Below, in pieces: positions 44,420 through 55,155 of a stretch of 64,000 nt of DNA (the stretch's first letter is position 1; every line of letters starts with the position of its first letter). The DNA comes from Lepidonotus clava. Taxonomy: Eukaryota > Annelida > Polychaeta > Phyllodocida > Polynoidae. Made by a program: the position numbers and the translations under genes. The notes beneath the pieces are model-generated. The model was not told where the DNA came from. It worked only from the letters and a program-made list of their open reading frames with translations, and made no database searches. The DNA is taken from assembly GCA_936440205.1 (NCBI GenBank), contig OW387134.1, positions 16,842,908-16,906,907 of the forward strand. Reading direction: 5' to 3'.

Positions 44420-46139
44420 CGTGAAAATGCCCTAACCATGGAAGCGCTCTTCTGAGCTCAAAACCATGCAACATTATACAATTTGACAGAATTAATTTTG
44501 CAGCATTATGATGGCCAAATTCAGACAAGAACGTGGCAGAAAAGCTGGACCACAAAACAAAAAAAAAACTAAATCCTCTAAAAACAAAAGCATGCGGCTC
44601 CATGCCAGAGAAGAGCGCAGGCCTGAAGCCTAAGGGAAAAGCATGAAATGCACTAGCCTGCGATGCATCCCCTCCCCTGCTGCTCAACCACCTCCGCTGT
44701 ATAGGAATGGCAGTATCCAGGGACGAATACTTTGTCTACAACTATGGGTAGTGCGGCAAGGTACACCTCTCGGGGCGTAGAATCTCAGCTCTAAACAACT
44801 TAGTCGACATGTTAAAAGTATTTTAGTCTCAAGGTGCTACCTCAAAATAACTACGCTGCCCAAGCCATGTCACTATATGTATTCAATCCCCATCAAAGGG
44901 GATACTCTGGATAACCATTACACTTAATTATTTTATGGTGCGGGAGGAGATTTCCAAAATAGCACGCCCCTCCCCCCCCTTTTGAAAATTGATCTGTTTC
45001 ATAGTCTTTAGTGTTATCATCGAGTAGCTAGCTGACTCTAGATCTAGATCTTTCTATTCTTAATCGGGGATTCCAAGTAACTATATATCGGCTAAACGAT
45101 CTCTTTCCTTTGCCTGAATTAGGGCTGTGAATAAATTATTGTATTGTATTGTTGTATTGTAAGTCGTTAACGTTTGGTAGGAACCCCCCATCTGATGTGG
45201 GCTCGATGAAGTAATAGCATATAGGACTTGAATAATATTCGCCATATCGCCATAGACAAGTCAGGAAAATGAACCCTGAATTCTAATATATTGAATACAA
45301 TATCGTTCAGCCCGGCAGGTGCTTTGTCTTATAGAATGAGTCAAAATTCATGGCTAATCAATAATTGTGAAGAAATTTCTAGTTATCAACAGGCGGTGAT
45401 TCTGTTAAGTATACGCTAGCTGGCATTTCATTTACTCACTAGATGGCTCAGACTTCAAGTACTTGAAAGATAACGCTAATTTGGGTCACGTAATTAAGGT
45501 TAACGCTATCGGCAAAGTTAACACAAGATGGCACTATTTACTGCAAATGACAACGTTGATGAAGTCGAAAGGTATATATGGAATGGAATATGTATATTGT
45601 TCTTAAAACATTTAGTCTACAGTAATGCCTAAAGACTCTTAGCGTTTAATAATATGATTTAATATGTCAGGATGTAAGCATAATATTCTGAATCTTTGTA
45701 CTTGAAATTGAACTTTTATAAACACCTTTTCCATAAAGTTAGTGTTTCACTTGAATTCCTTGATGATAAGACAATTCCTTTAACAATCAATTACACTCGA
45801 TTACCTCTCTTTAGCCAACCGAGGTTCATTTTTGTAGGCTTATCATGCTGGAAGTGTTGCAGGACTCCACTTGGTTGCCCTTTACACAACCCATGAGCCG
45901 ATAATTAATCAAAGATAATTTAAAATAGCACTCTTATTACTAGGTAAACACTTCACAGTATTATGCACAAATCAATGCAGTGATTGATGAGAAAACAATG
46001 ATAAAAGGCACTAAATCGCGAGAATACTTTCTTTTATTACGATAAATTGTTTACACTAGTACTATGACATATGTTGAGAGAGTTGATGAGGTAAATGAAT
46101 TGAAATGTACCACCGAGAACTGATGATAAAGGGCCGATG
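44420..46139. other. No gene seen; possible LINE 3' tail near 45118-45165
   Basis: ATTAGGGCTGTGAATAAATT followed by (TTGTA)n looks like the end of a non-LTR element, where a short microsatellite tail is common. No RT sequence precedes it. The rest is AT-rich. Confidence 0.35.
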
Positions 46140-46140
46140 A

Positions 46141-46216
46141 CAGGGGGGGGGAGGGGAAGGGGGAACTTCACCCCCCCCCCCCCCCCCACCTGTACATATT
46201 CCGGGATCCGCCCTTG
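46141..46216. mobile_element. Short hAT-like G/C-rich MITE
   Basis: A G-run, then GGGGAACTTCACCCC, a C-run, CTGTACATATTCCGGGATCC and GCCCTTG. The right end matches the CATTCATGTTTTTGGG..GGGTCCGCCCCT end of 34887-35049. It lies just downstream of the 47001-46334 gene. Confidence 0.55.
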
Positions 46217-46333
46217 GCCCTGATCCACCAGGTAGCGACCAAAGGAACAATTGCAAAGCGATGTCGACGAGGACCAGCCAGGTTCAGAAGAACTAGATAT
46301 TCTGATCAATTCGGAAGCCCTGACCATGAAGCG

Positions 46334-47001
46334 CTATCTCAGAGGACGGGCGCCACTGAAATCATTAAATAGAAGGTGATTAGGACTAGACGGAGAAGGA
46401 AAGTCGATTCTGGCACAGACTGCTCGGTACCGGGAAAAGATGTAATTAGGATAAAAAGTTAGCACCCGATCAATAATTAGTAGGTTATTGAAAATGCAAG
46501 TATACCAGAAAAGGAATGATGAAACGGTTTATTAGATAATTAAAAGAAACATGTACACGCTTTACAGGGATGTTGCTGAAAAAAAAAAAGGGTTTCTTTC
46601 TTACCTCACTTGGATGGAGGGGGTGATGGGTGGCCACTCTTTTGGGTATGGGCTCCCAGCTGACTAGATAATGCCCGCAGCACGAGCGGAGAGAGGGAAG
46701 CCCGGGCCAGGGGAACAGACTGCCGACGATCATACACGGTAGTGGTGCTCATTGCGCGACAGTATGGATGAACGGTTACGCGATGTCTTTTCAAAGGAGG
46801 CCTAGTGTCAGCACAATCTTTAGTGATTGTCGCGGGAGGATTGACCTCCCGAGAGGGTCCCGGTGACTGTGGACTTTCGATGGTTTCCAGAGGAGGGGTC
46901 GACACATCCTCCATCATGCAGGGCTCTGTCCCTCCCTCCCGGTCTAACTGACAGAGTGGTAACGGCGCAGGAGCCTTGACTCGTGAAGATGGGGTCGACA
47001 T
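46334..47001 (-). CDS. Possible two-exon gene, about 137 aa (unrecognised; exon 1 belongs to a repeated sequence)
   Basis: Exon 1 is 47001-46610, starting MSTPSSRVKAPAPLPLCQLD and rich in Ser/Pro/Arg (for example RPPLKRHRVTVHPY). The donor CCAA|GTGAGG is phase 2. Exon 2 is 46355-46334 (acceptor TTTAATGATTTCAG) and adds only NGARPLR before a stop. If the intron is retained the frame still stops one codon later, so the C-terminus is uncertain. A TATA-like CATAAAACT is about 38 nt upstream. The first 110 nt recur at 34230-34345 and 32880-32826, so it may be a repeat-borne or duplicated gene. No domain recognised. Confidence 0.4.
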
Positions 47002-47506
47002 GACTCAGATGTTTCTTCTCTAAGTTTTATGTGTGAATGGGCGCTAGGTCGAGTACATTCAAGTTGAAACGAACGCAATGTGCCTGCACCCTAGGCCTGT
47101 TGATGAGAAAATGCAACACATGCTCCGAAACTGAGGGTCACGTTGTTGGTTACGTGAAAAAATGTGCCCTGGTGAGTGGAGCAGGGTTGCGATCGATGTA
47201 ACTCATGATCATAGAGATATACAGTGAGTTGGTAGCTAATCACCAACAGGATGAATAGCTCAAGGATAATTATTTTAATTTATTCTATACCAACTTCGTA
47301 GCGCCTATACGTTCGAATTCATCAGTGTCCTTTCCCGCTAGCAAATTTGGGCTAATGCATATGGTCAGCGTTATTTCCCTGCAAGAACATAATCCAAATT
47401 TTTTTCCCCCGCTTTAATCCCCTCTTCATGGGTTAATAGGATATTTTCCTGGGTTATTGTATACAATAAAACAAAAACAGACCTCGGGGATGACACAGCC
47501 AAAGCC

Positions 47507-50185
47507 GAAGCCCTGAAGGCATAGAGTCGAGTAGACTGACGTCACACAGAGGCCGCGCCTGGCGGGTGGTTCCATACTCCAGGGCCGGGTCTCATTAACA
47601 GGGCCGGCTACTGACCCCCCTGCCAGCCCTGTGGCCAGCTAGACCAGGGGGGACCCCCGACAACATACTGGAGGGGTGTCAACAGTCAAAATATTTCACT
47701 AATTTATCCTATTTTCATAATATTTTCTCAATTTCTTTAGTATGATGGTTTTCGATATGATATACCCAATGTGTAGGTGGCTCCGTTTCTAAGTGCAGTA
47801 CCTTGGGTTTAAAAAGGTAACCACTGCAAAACGGAACCACCAAGCGGGGGCGGGGAACGTAAAAATTTTGGTTATTTATGTATATTTTCTGGTATTGACA
47901 CACTCGTATTTTGGAGGGCGGTGATCTGTGGTCCCCAAAATTAGGGGGACCTAATTCAGGAGCGGTAATTTTGGCAGTGGGGACAACCTTCAAAGAGTCA
48001 GTGCCCCCCCCCCCCCCCCAGGAGCGGGAGGGACGGGCCCCGTTGTGGGAGGATTACCCTAGCTAACCCAGGGGGGGCTGGGGGATGAGGGCTAATCAGT
48101 TAGACACTGACCACCGCCTACGACACACGAACTAGCTCCCGACTCATCAACATGTCTACAAACGCACCTTCAACCCCAAACCAAGGGGAAACTGAACCGC
48201 ATAACGGCCTCTCTGCTCAAATCCCTAAGAGGAAGAGGAAGAGGAGCACAGTGGCAATCAACGCTGCCTCGATTGACTCAGTGAGGGAATCAACAACAGC
48301 TCAGTTCACATCACTGCACGACCGTTTCGACCGGCTAGAGGCCATGCTCGGGCAACTAGCCCCCACCAACGACCATTGCTGCCGGGGGGCTTCCCCGTCA
48401 ACCAGCCGGCGCACTTCTTCGGGATGTGACACCTTTTCTGACCCCCTCCAGTCCGAAGAAGAGGAGGTGGAGGATGACCGGGACACCCAGTGGGCGCGCT
48501 TTCTCCTTATGAACCTTCAGGACATTAGTAATCACGACGTCAAGGAGAGGCTTAAGCGGCACTTTGACAACCTGACGGTTGAAGCGCTGCGGACTGGGCA
48601 GGCGCCGGCAGCTGTAATAGCTGAAGAAAAGGACTGCGAAATCCCCCAGGCGTGTGCACGTGGATTTTTCCAAGGCATTGACGCCGATGGATATCTGATA
48701 ACGGGGGAAATTGACTATGAGTCAGAGTGACCAACGGGATCTACTTAAGGTAATTGGGCTTAATTGCAAATTGAGCCCGCTCCCAGGCTACTGCCCTCAT
48801 CGTCTATGCCGTACCTCACTCCCCATACTGCCCAGTCTCAGCATGGAAGCTCGCCTGCGACCAGGTCCCTGCTCCACCAACAGCCCCGGCCTTCCTACTG
48901 CCGGGACCACGCCCCCTCACAGCTCCCCCACTAGTGGCAGTGATGGGGGAGGCCCTAACACGTGTGGGCAGCCCCCATGCTGCTCGTGTGACCATGCACT
49001 CCCTCCGCCGGGGGGCTGCGTGTGTCGCCGCACAGGCCGGGAGCACCCTGGAGGAGCTGTGCCATCACGGAACGTCGGGGGCGGGGCGCTCTGGCCTCTC
49101 AGCCTATGTACCACCTGAGCGCCTTACCTCTGTCCCAGCCCACCTCGCAGCGGCCCTTGGCCCCATAAATCGGGACAGAGACGGCACCACGGCCAGGACG
49201 GCCAATACCGCCTCATAGTGAACACTTAGACTTAGGACTCATATTTACTCGCATCTACTCACTTTTGCTCGCTCCTACTCGCATATAACCATGTCTCTTA
49301 AGTAATAAAATGCCAAAACTTGTATACCATGTGTTGCTCTCAATTACTCAAACTTGGTAGCTCTAATAGCTGAAGAAAACGACTTCGAAATCCCCCAGTC
49401 GTGTGCACGTGGATTTTTCCAAGGCATTGACGCCGATGGATTTCTGGTGACGGGGGAAATGGACTATGAGTGACCAACGTGTTCCTTGGAAAATTCTGTA
49501 TAAGAAAAAGTAGACTTTAAATATGTAAGATAATATGCAGCGCTTCATATAAAATGCACAAATTTATGCATCCCAATTGCCACAGAGCCTTTTTTTTGCA
49601 TGTATGTTATTGTTTCACAGTATTTTTAAAAGCTTTTTTGGTTAATCTGACTATAAATAGCATATTGCAATGGTGTATTGAAGATATATATAAAAACCTA
49701 TGACAATCGTTTGGAGCAGGTATATTAATTTTCTAATCTCCATTTTCACTTGTTTAGTGACATTTTATAGCCTAATCTCTGACGTTGGCAAAAAAATTTT
49801 GTCCAAAATGCAATTATTGAAAAACAGGATGTGGTTCCTCTATAGGCTATAGAAGAACCAGCTGTCAGACTCAATCATTTCCTTATCAAGTATTGATTTA
49901 TAAACGGAGCTACCTAAATATTGGGGATAACATATAGATAACCCTCATACCCTGGAAATTATGAAAAAAAGGGTTGATAAGTGAAGTATGTCGATTGTTT
50001 ACACCCCTCCAGTCTGATGTCGGCCCCCCCCCCCCCCCCCCCAGGCCCGGCCGGTCAGAAGGCCCGGCAGGGGGGTCAGAGGACGGGCCTGTAATGAGAA
50101 CCGCCCCCCAGTGTGGAACCACCCGCCACGCGCGGCGTCCTGTGTGACGTGAGCCTACTGGAGTCTTACACCACAGAAGTGCCGC
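47507..50185 (+). mobile_element. Tyrosine-recombinase element remnant bounded by inverted repeats (fossil)
   Basis: Inverted repeats of about 220 bp lie at about 47507-47740 and 49955-50185. Shared blocks include ACACCCCTCCAGT, GGCAGGGGGGTCAG, TGGAACCACCCGCCA and GTGTGACGT. Between them on the plus strand are a 192-codon frame (48152-48730) with a basic patch (KRKRKR), a short coiled coil and acidic residues, and a segment (about 48815-49218) whose MHSLRRGAACVAAQAG..SGLSAYV is the C-terminal H-x-x-R region of tyrosine recombinases. Part of the 192-codon frame is repeated at 49355-49490. The family is DIRS-order or Crypton-like; the inverted ends favour the former. It is broken and incomplete, with at least a few breaks. 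Inverted repeats differ clearly, so it is not very recent. Confidence 0.6.
47890..48010 (+). repeat. Repeat shared with 34785-34868 and 33220-33300
   Basis: ATTGACACACTCGTATTTTG, GAGGGCGGTGAT, AATTCAGGAGCGGTAA and TTTTGGCAGTGGGG follow in order. It lies inside the recombinase element, so the copies at 33-35 kb may be scraps of the same element. Confidence 0.6.
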
Positions 50186-50748
50186 GTTATCGGGGGCCGG
50201 ACACGCGTCGGGTGATTCAAATTGGTCACTCCCGGCACCCGGTGCCCTGAGTGCCGACAATAGACCAGGGCAAAAAACCCAAGCCGATTATGTCCAAAAT
50301 AAACCTATTTATGAAATTTTGATATGACCATGCATGTTATGACATGCTTCTTTCTATATGTTGTGAGTTTCATATGTAGGAAATGAATATATTTAGAGAA
50401 AAGCTAATGTTTACAACCGATTCCCTATGGTGCAAAGAGGGCCCACATGGCACCGTTTTGAACCATTGGGACCCTTGAATGACATTTTTAAATGACATTT
50501 TTACTACAGAAGGTGACTAAGAGACCCTTGAATAAGAAAAAGGATTAAGATAGAATAATAGGTTTCTGCACAAAGCCACTAAAACTGGAGGGCGTACGTG
50601 TACACGAAATTATGGTGACGGAACAACATATACGAATTTGTTTTGGGTAAATAACTTTTTTTATTACAGAATATGAGTTAGATGCGCTCGATAAAATAAA
50701 AGGAATATGATATAATAATTGTTTGGTCGTTCGATATGATTTACAAGA
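50186..50748. other. No gene seen
   Basis: Spacer between the recombinase element and the last exon of the 52576-50749 gene. AT-rich past 50280. Confidence 0.55.
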
Positions 50749-52576
50749 TTAGGAATTATTAACAGATTTGAATTGTTGCTTGAATAAAAAATAACGCCGA
50801 AAATTTGTAGCGAAAAAATTTCCCTCCCCGGGGACAAGTCTTTCTGCTAAGGCTCCAATCTCAAGAATGGTACTCTCTGCCTCGTCCTCCGTCAAATTGC
50901 ACGTCTTATACGGCCGCCTGCAATTGGTGGTTGGGGACGTCAACGGATTGCCAAGGTTGCAACTGAAGGTAAAAAAGACGAAGCGAAGGGGTAAAACAAG
51001 GAGAAGCATCCAGAGATTTAAAAAAAAAAACGAAGGGGGGGGGAAGGTGCCTACTTAATTGTAAGAATTGAGGAGCACATTCAGGGATTAGAATTTTTAC
51101 ATTAAGAAACGTTAATAAATTAATTAATCAATGTTTATTAATTTTTGCATTTATAACGAATGTTATACAGCCGTAAACAGATATATACATATGGGACATT
51201 TGGCTCAAAGTTTAACTGATTTAGGGTAAAGGCAGACTCACCTTGGACTGGTTTCCGGGTTGCATTCGGCTTTCTTTTCATATTGAGCTCCCGCTCCCGC
51301 GGGGGGCTGAACATGGGTGGCAATTGGACGATTATCATCCGAGATGACCATCGGTTCGATGACCATTGGTTCCTGATCAGAGAACTGAACTTTGGGACAT
51401 GTGGGTGCCTGGCTGGGACTTGTTTCCTGGTTGCAGTCCACGGCTTTCTTTTCTTCCCCCTTTTGACCGTCATCGTCCAAGATGACCACTGGTTCGCGAT
51501 CAACTACTTTGGGACTTGTGGTTGGCTGAATATAGATCGGATATATATAGAGTGCGTGAGTGTGTGACAACTGTAAATTAAATGAAACTGAAAAACGCTA
51601 CAAAACCCACCCAACGCTACGGGATGCGGTGGGTAGGCGGTAACAAAAACAGGCTATTACAAATTATCTTTTAAATATCTTTAGCAAAAGAGAATGAACT
51701 ATTGAAGTGGTGTGATTTAAATGTAACTTACACGGAGCTTAAGCCTTAGGCTGCGCTTGCCCTTAGTCGGAGTAAGATTCCAAGAGCTCGAGGTCATCCT
51801 TGCTCGGCTGTTGATAGATGGATGAGCTACTCGCTTGGCTGAGTGCTACCAAGCGCCATTTGCATAAGTGCAGAGATTACACACAAACCAACCTTTGTTC
51901 TACTAGATTTAGGGGAAACCAATCTTTCAGGTCGCACCACACATGCATATGGCCAGAGTCAGGAGAACTGCGGAAAGACGCGCCCATTAAATTGGTGCTT
52001 ACATGGAGTGTAGACACATTAAGACGCCGCCAAAGTTGAGGGTCTTAAAAGTATTATGAGCTACACGGACTTTGGTGGAACAATATAGTTAACACACTCT
52101 GATCAACACTTCTTGACACCCCAGAAGGCGTAGGGAAACTTAGAAAGTAGGAGTAAAATAGTAGCAATAGTACAATAAACACTGCGTGTGCAATAAGTCA
52201 GATTGTAATACTATGATTTTTCAGGGATAATGGTGGAGTAAGACTTACACTCCTTGACACGTTTTAGAGGAAGTGGTTTCAGACAAGCCCGAGCCTGTCG
52301 AATGTATGAGTTCAAATTCTTCCTGTGATAGTCCTTATATTAGGATGGAGGTGTATGTGGCATGCAGGTCACATGATGAGACATGACCCTGCTTACTGTA
52401 GCCGGGATTCAGCCACAGGCCCAGCGACCTGCTCCTGCATGATGTAAAGCTGTAATGGGCAGTTATCTATAGACAGAGGAGCTGTTTCGGGGTATAGAAT
52501 AGGTAAAGTGATCCCCGCCTTGTGCATCGCATAGATATTATCGAATCTATCTCCTCTGGTCGTATTTTCGTTCGTC
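50749..52576 (-). CDS. Probable multi-exon gene (unrecognised acidic/Ser-Pro protein)
   Basis: The core model has ATG 51797, exon to 51732 (CGT|GTAAGT), exon 51525-51242 (acceptor ATCTATATTCAG, donor AG|GTGAGT) and exon 50962-50749 (acceptor TTTTTTACCTTCAG). The phases agree (0, 2) and the total is 187 aa. The start is MTSSSWNLTPTKGKRSLRLK. The middle exon has repeated acidic blocks (VVDREPVVILDDDGQ; DQEPMVIEPMVISDD) and NxETSP repeats. The C-terminus has TEDEAESTILEIGALAERLV and FFATNFRRYFLFKQQF, both helical-looking. A further exon, 52576-52397 (acceptor TATAATATACAG, donor CA|GTAAGC, phase 2 to 2, includes AGITLPILYPETAPLSIDN), joins in phase to an acceptor at 51807. The gene may therefore start further upstream, and 51797 may be internal. 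No known domain is seen. Confidence 0.6.
52232..52326 (+). repeat. Probable tRNA-like SINE, copy 2
   Basis: Near-identical to the reverse complement of 29132-29224. It sits in the putative intron between 52397 and 51807. Confidence 0.5.
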
Positions 52577-54615
52577 CTGTATATTATATAGTATGGGAAG
52601 CAAACACACACCATACTGGTAATTAATGGTCCATAAAGAAATACTCAACATTGAACTTTGTTCTACTGCGTCTCCCTCAAGCTTTATAAGTATAAGTAAC
52701 CAAACCATGAAGGCCCTTGGGCGTTAAAGCCTGTCTGGCTTGAATCAAATGACGGGACTTATATATTCTACCAACTACCTAAAAAGACTTCCTAAATACT
52801 AAAAACGGACTATGTTCTTCTAGTTGTCACCATGCCCTTTACCCAGCCCTGTAGTAACTTGCGGCTAAAGAGATGTGTACACAGACAGACGGAATCTGTT
52901 ATCATAGGCATTAAGAAGATTCCGACAGTATTCCTAAAGGTTCCAACATTCTTGACAACATTTCTAACAGAATAATATGTGTTCTTATGAAGGACTTTAA
53001 GGATAGTTATCTTAATTTACAAGCCATGCTTCAAGCAGAATAAGATCTAGACTGATAAGTTGGAAGGTGGATTTTAAGTGCAAAGGGAAATGTGGCATTC
53101 CCGGACAGATTACAAGAAGCTAGCTAGTAATTTGACTAATTTTATCAAATTACACAGGGAACTAACAAAAAGTAAATTGATTTTCACAAGCTTACCTACT
53201 AGAAGTGCTCTGTCTACAGAGAGTAAATGTTCTGCTTCATTGGACTTGCTTTAGGTTGCAGATTATCAAATTATGAAATACATGTGCTTTTAAATGCATT
53301 TGATTTTTCATGAATATTCATTAATCGGAAAGGGAAGGTTCTGTGCCGCTGCTGATCTTGAGGCTGGAAAGACGAACCTGGACAGTCAAAGTAGAGACAA
53401 AACTAACATTGATAAACTGGTGTGTCTCAATATTAGACTTATTCGCCATGTTTACTAATTACCTTTTTATAGCATGTGGACCAATTGCAAGTCTTTAAAT
53501 TCATATTTTTAATGGTCTCTAACTACGGGTATCAAGCTGCCCTAGATACACCACTCTAATCCCAGCTCATCACAGCTGTTGATGACTAGTTTGAGGGGGG
53601 CATTGGATTTGTCGGATGGAACTTGTTTAAACTTATTTCGCAGATACAAATTCTGATACGTATCCTGAAAGCTGCTGTACAAATTCCTTTAACCATGTCC
53701 CTTGAATATCAAGCTTATCCTATCCTTCTCTGCAGAGTTATGGGTAATACCTTGCCCTATGCACAAAATTCTTTTATCGTTTCACTTAATTTTTATGATT
53801 TAGATCTGATAGCCTTGCTTGCAGCCCTAATTAAAACATACAGTTACTATACATTGAACTACATGGGGTTTTGCTAGCTCCACACTGTATTACTATCATA
53901 ATCTTAATTCTGTTAGGACTAACGTTTATTTGGAATCATGATTCCTTCATGTCTCATTCCTTCTAATTTGCCTCCTCAGGTACGTAGTTCAGTTCTAAAT
54001 GAACAAAGGCAACTCAGTTATAAGAGGATTGCTGTTTATCAATTCCATTGTCAATTCGTCACAAAACCATTCCATCAATCAAAACACAATGCTAAACATT
54101 CCACTGAGTTCACAATACAATTTTCTCCTTGCACTACTTACAATATCCAATACTTCAATTGCCTCCGCCCAAGGTACTCAACTCACTAGTTTCTTACTTA
54201 AACCATTCCAGAGTTCTTACACTGACTAGCATGCACAATCTGCTAGGGAAAGCACTCACTTCTATCTACATAGTTTGGTGGATGATAATAATAGAACTGA
54301 CACAAACTTACAGAACAACGCCTGAACTGCGCCTGGAATAGAATAAAGTGCTTCAGTAATATTATCACCGAACAACGTAACTATAAATATTTTCCATTCT
54401 AGTTTCGCTCCATGCACAGTTCAACTTATATTGTATCTACAAAATCAAAGATGGTCTTGTCGCTTAATCAAAATCCTGTATTTCTTGTATTCTTGAACCT
54501 GCAATTTGAAGTTGGCCAATTTTGTCGACAGAAAGATGAAATCAAAATTAAGTTGATTATATCTATATAATCACGAGTAGCCAAGAAAAGTGTCATATTA
54601 TCTAGATGATTTTGT
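52577..54615. other. No firm gene
   Basis: AT-rich. A donor-like TAGTAG|GTAAGC on the minus strand at about 53188, with an acceptor-like ACTCTCTGTAG 18 nt before it, could mark a micro-exon of the upstream part of the 50749-52576 gene. This is too weak to call. Leu-rich frames at 53623-54341 are not supported. Confidence 0.4.
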
Positions 54616-54779
54616 CATTTCTATAGGACAACAGGACACAGTTTAATATAAGTAATTTTAATAACGTAGTGGTAAAACATGTAGTATTCGTTATGAGGTT
54701 TTGACATCGTGTATATCAGTCCGAGGGTTGACTCCGGTAAGGGGTGAGTATGAACGTCCTAGTCACACAGATGTAGGCC
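54616..54779 (-). repeat. Split direct repeat B2 of the Ngaro-type element
   Basis: 164 nt, identical to 54992-55155. Confidence 0.9.
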
Positions 54780-54822
54780 CTATTAAAATAAGACATATAA
54801 AAAAGAGGGCGTGGTGGGCGGG

Positions 54823-54991
54823 GAATTTTTGTGTCTTTGAGGAATGGCCGCTGAAGTAAGAGTGGCGGGAATGCCTTGTGAAGGTAGGCTCCCATTGGTC
54901 AGAGTGACCATGTGACCACTGTCCAGTTTATAATTGTGGGTCCTATTTATAGGAATGTTGCACAATCGGGCAGGGGCCCGATTCCTGAGCC
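54823..54991 (-). repeat. Split direct repeat A2 of the Ngaro-type element
   Basis: About 169 nt, matching 59133-59301 with about four differences. Confidence 0.9.
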
Positions 54992-55155
54992 CATTTCTAT
55001 AGGACAACAGGACACAGTTTAATATAAGTAATTTTAATAACGTAGTGGTAAAACATGTAGTATTCGTTATGAGGTTTTGACATCGTGTATATCAGTCCGA
55101 GGGTTGACTCCGGTAAGGGGTGAGTATGAACGTCCTAGTCACACAGATGTAGGCC
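54992..55155 (-). repeat. Split direct repeat B1 of the Ngaro-type element
   Basis: 164 nt, identical to 54616-54779 and directly abutting A2. Confidence 0.9.
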
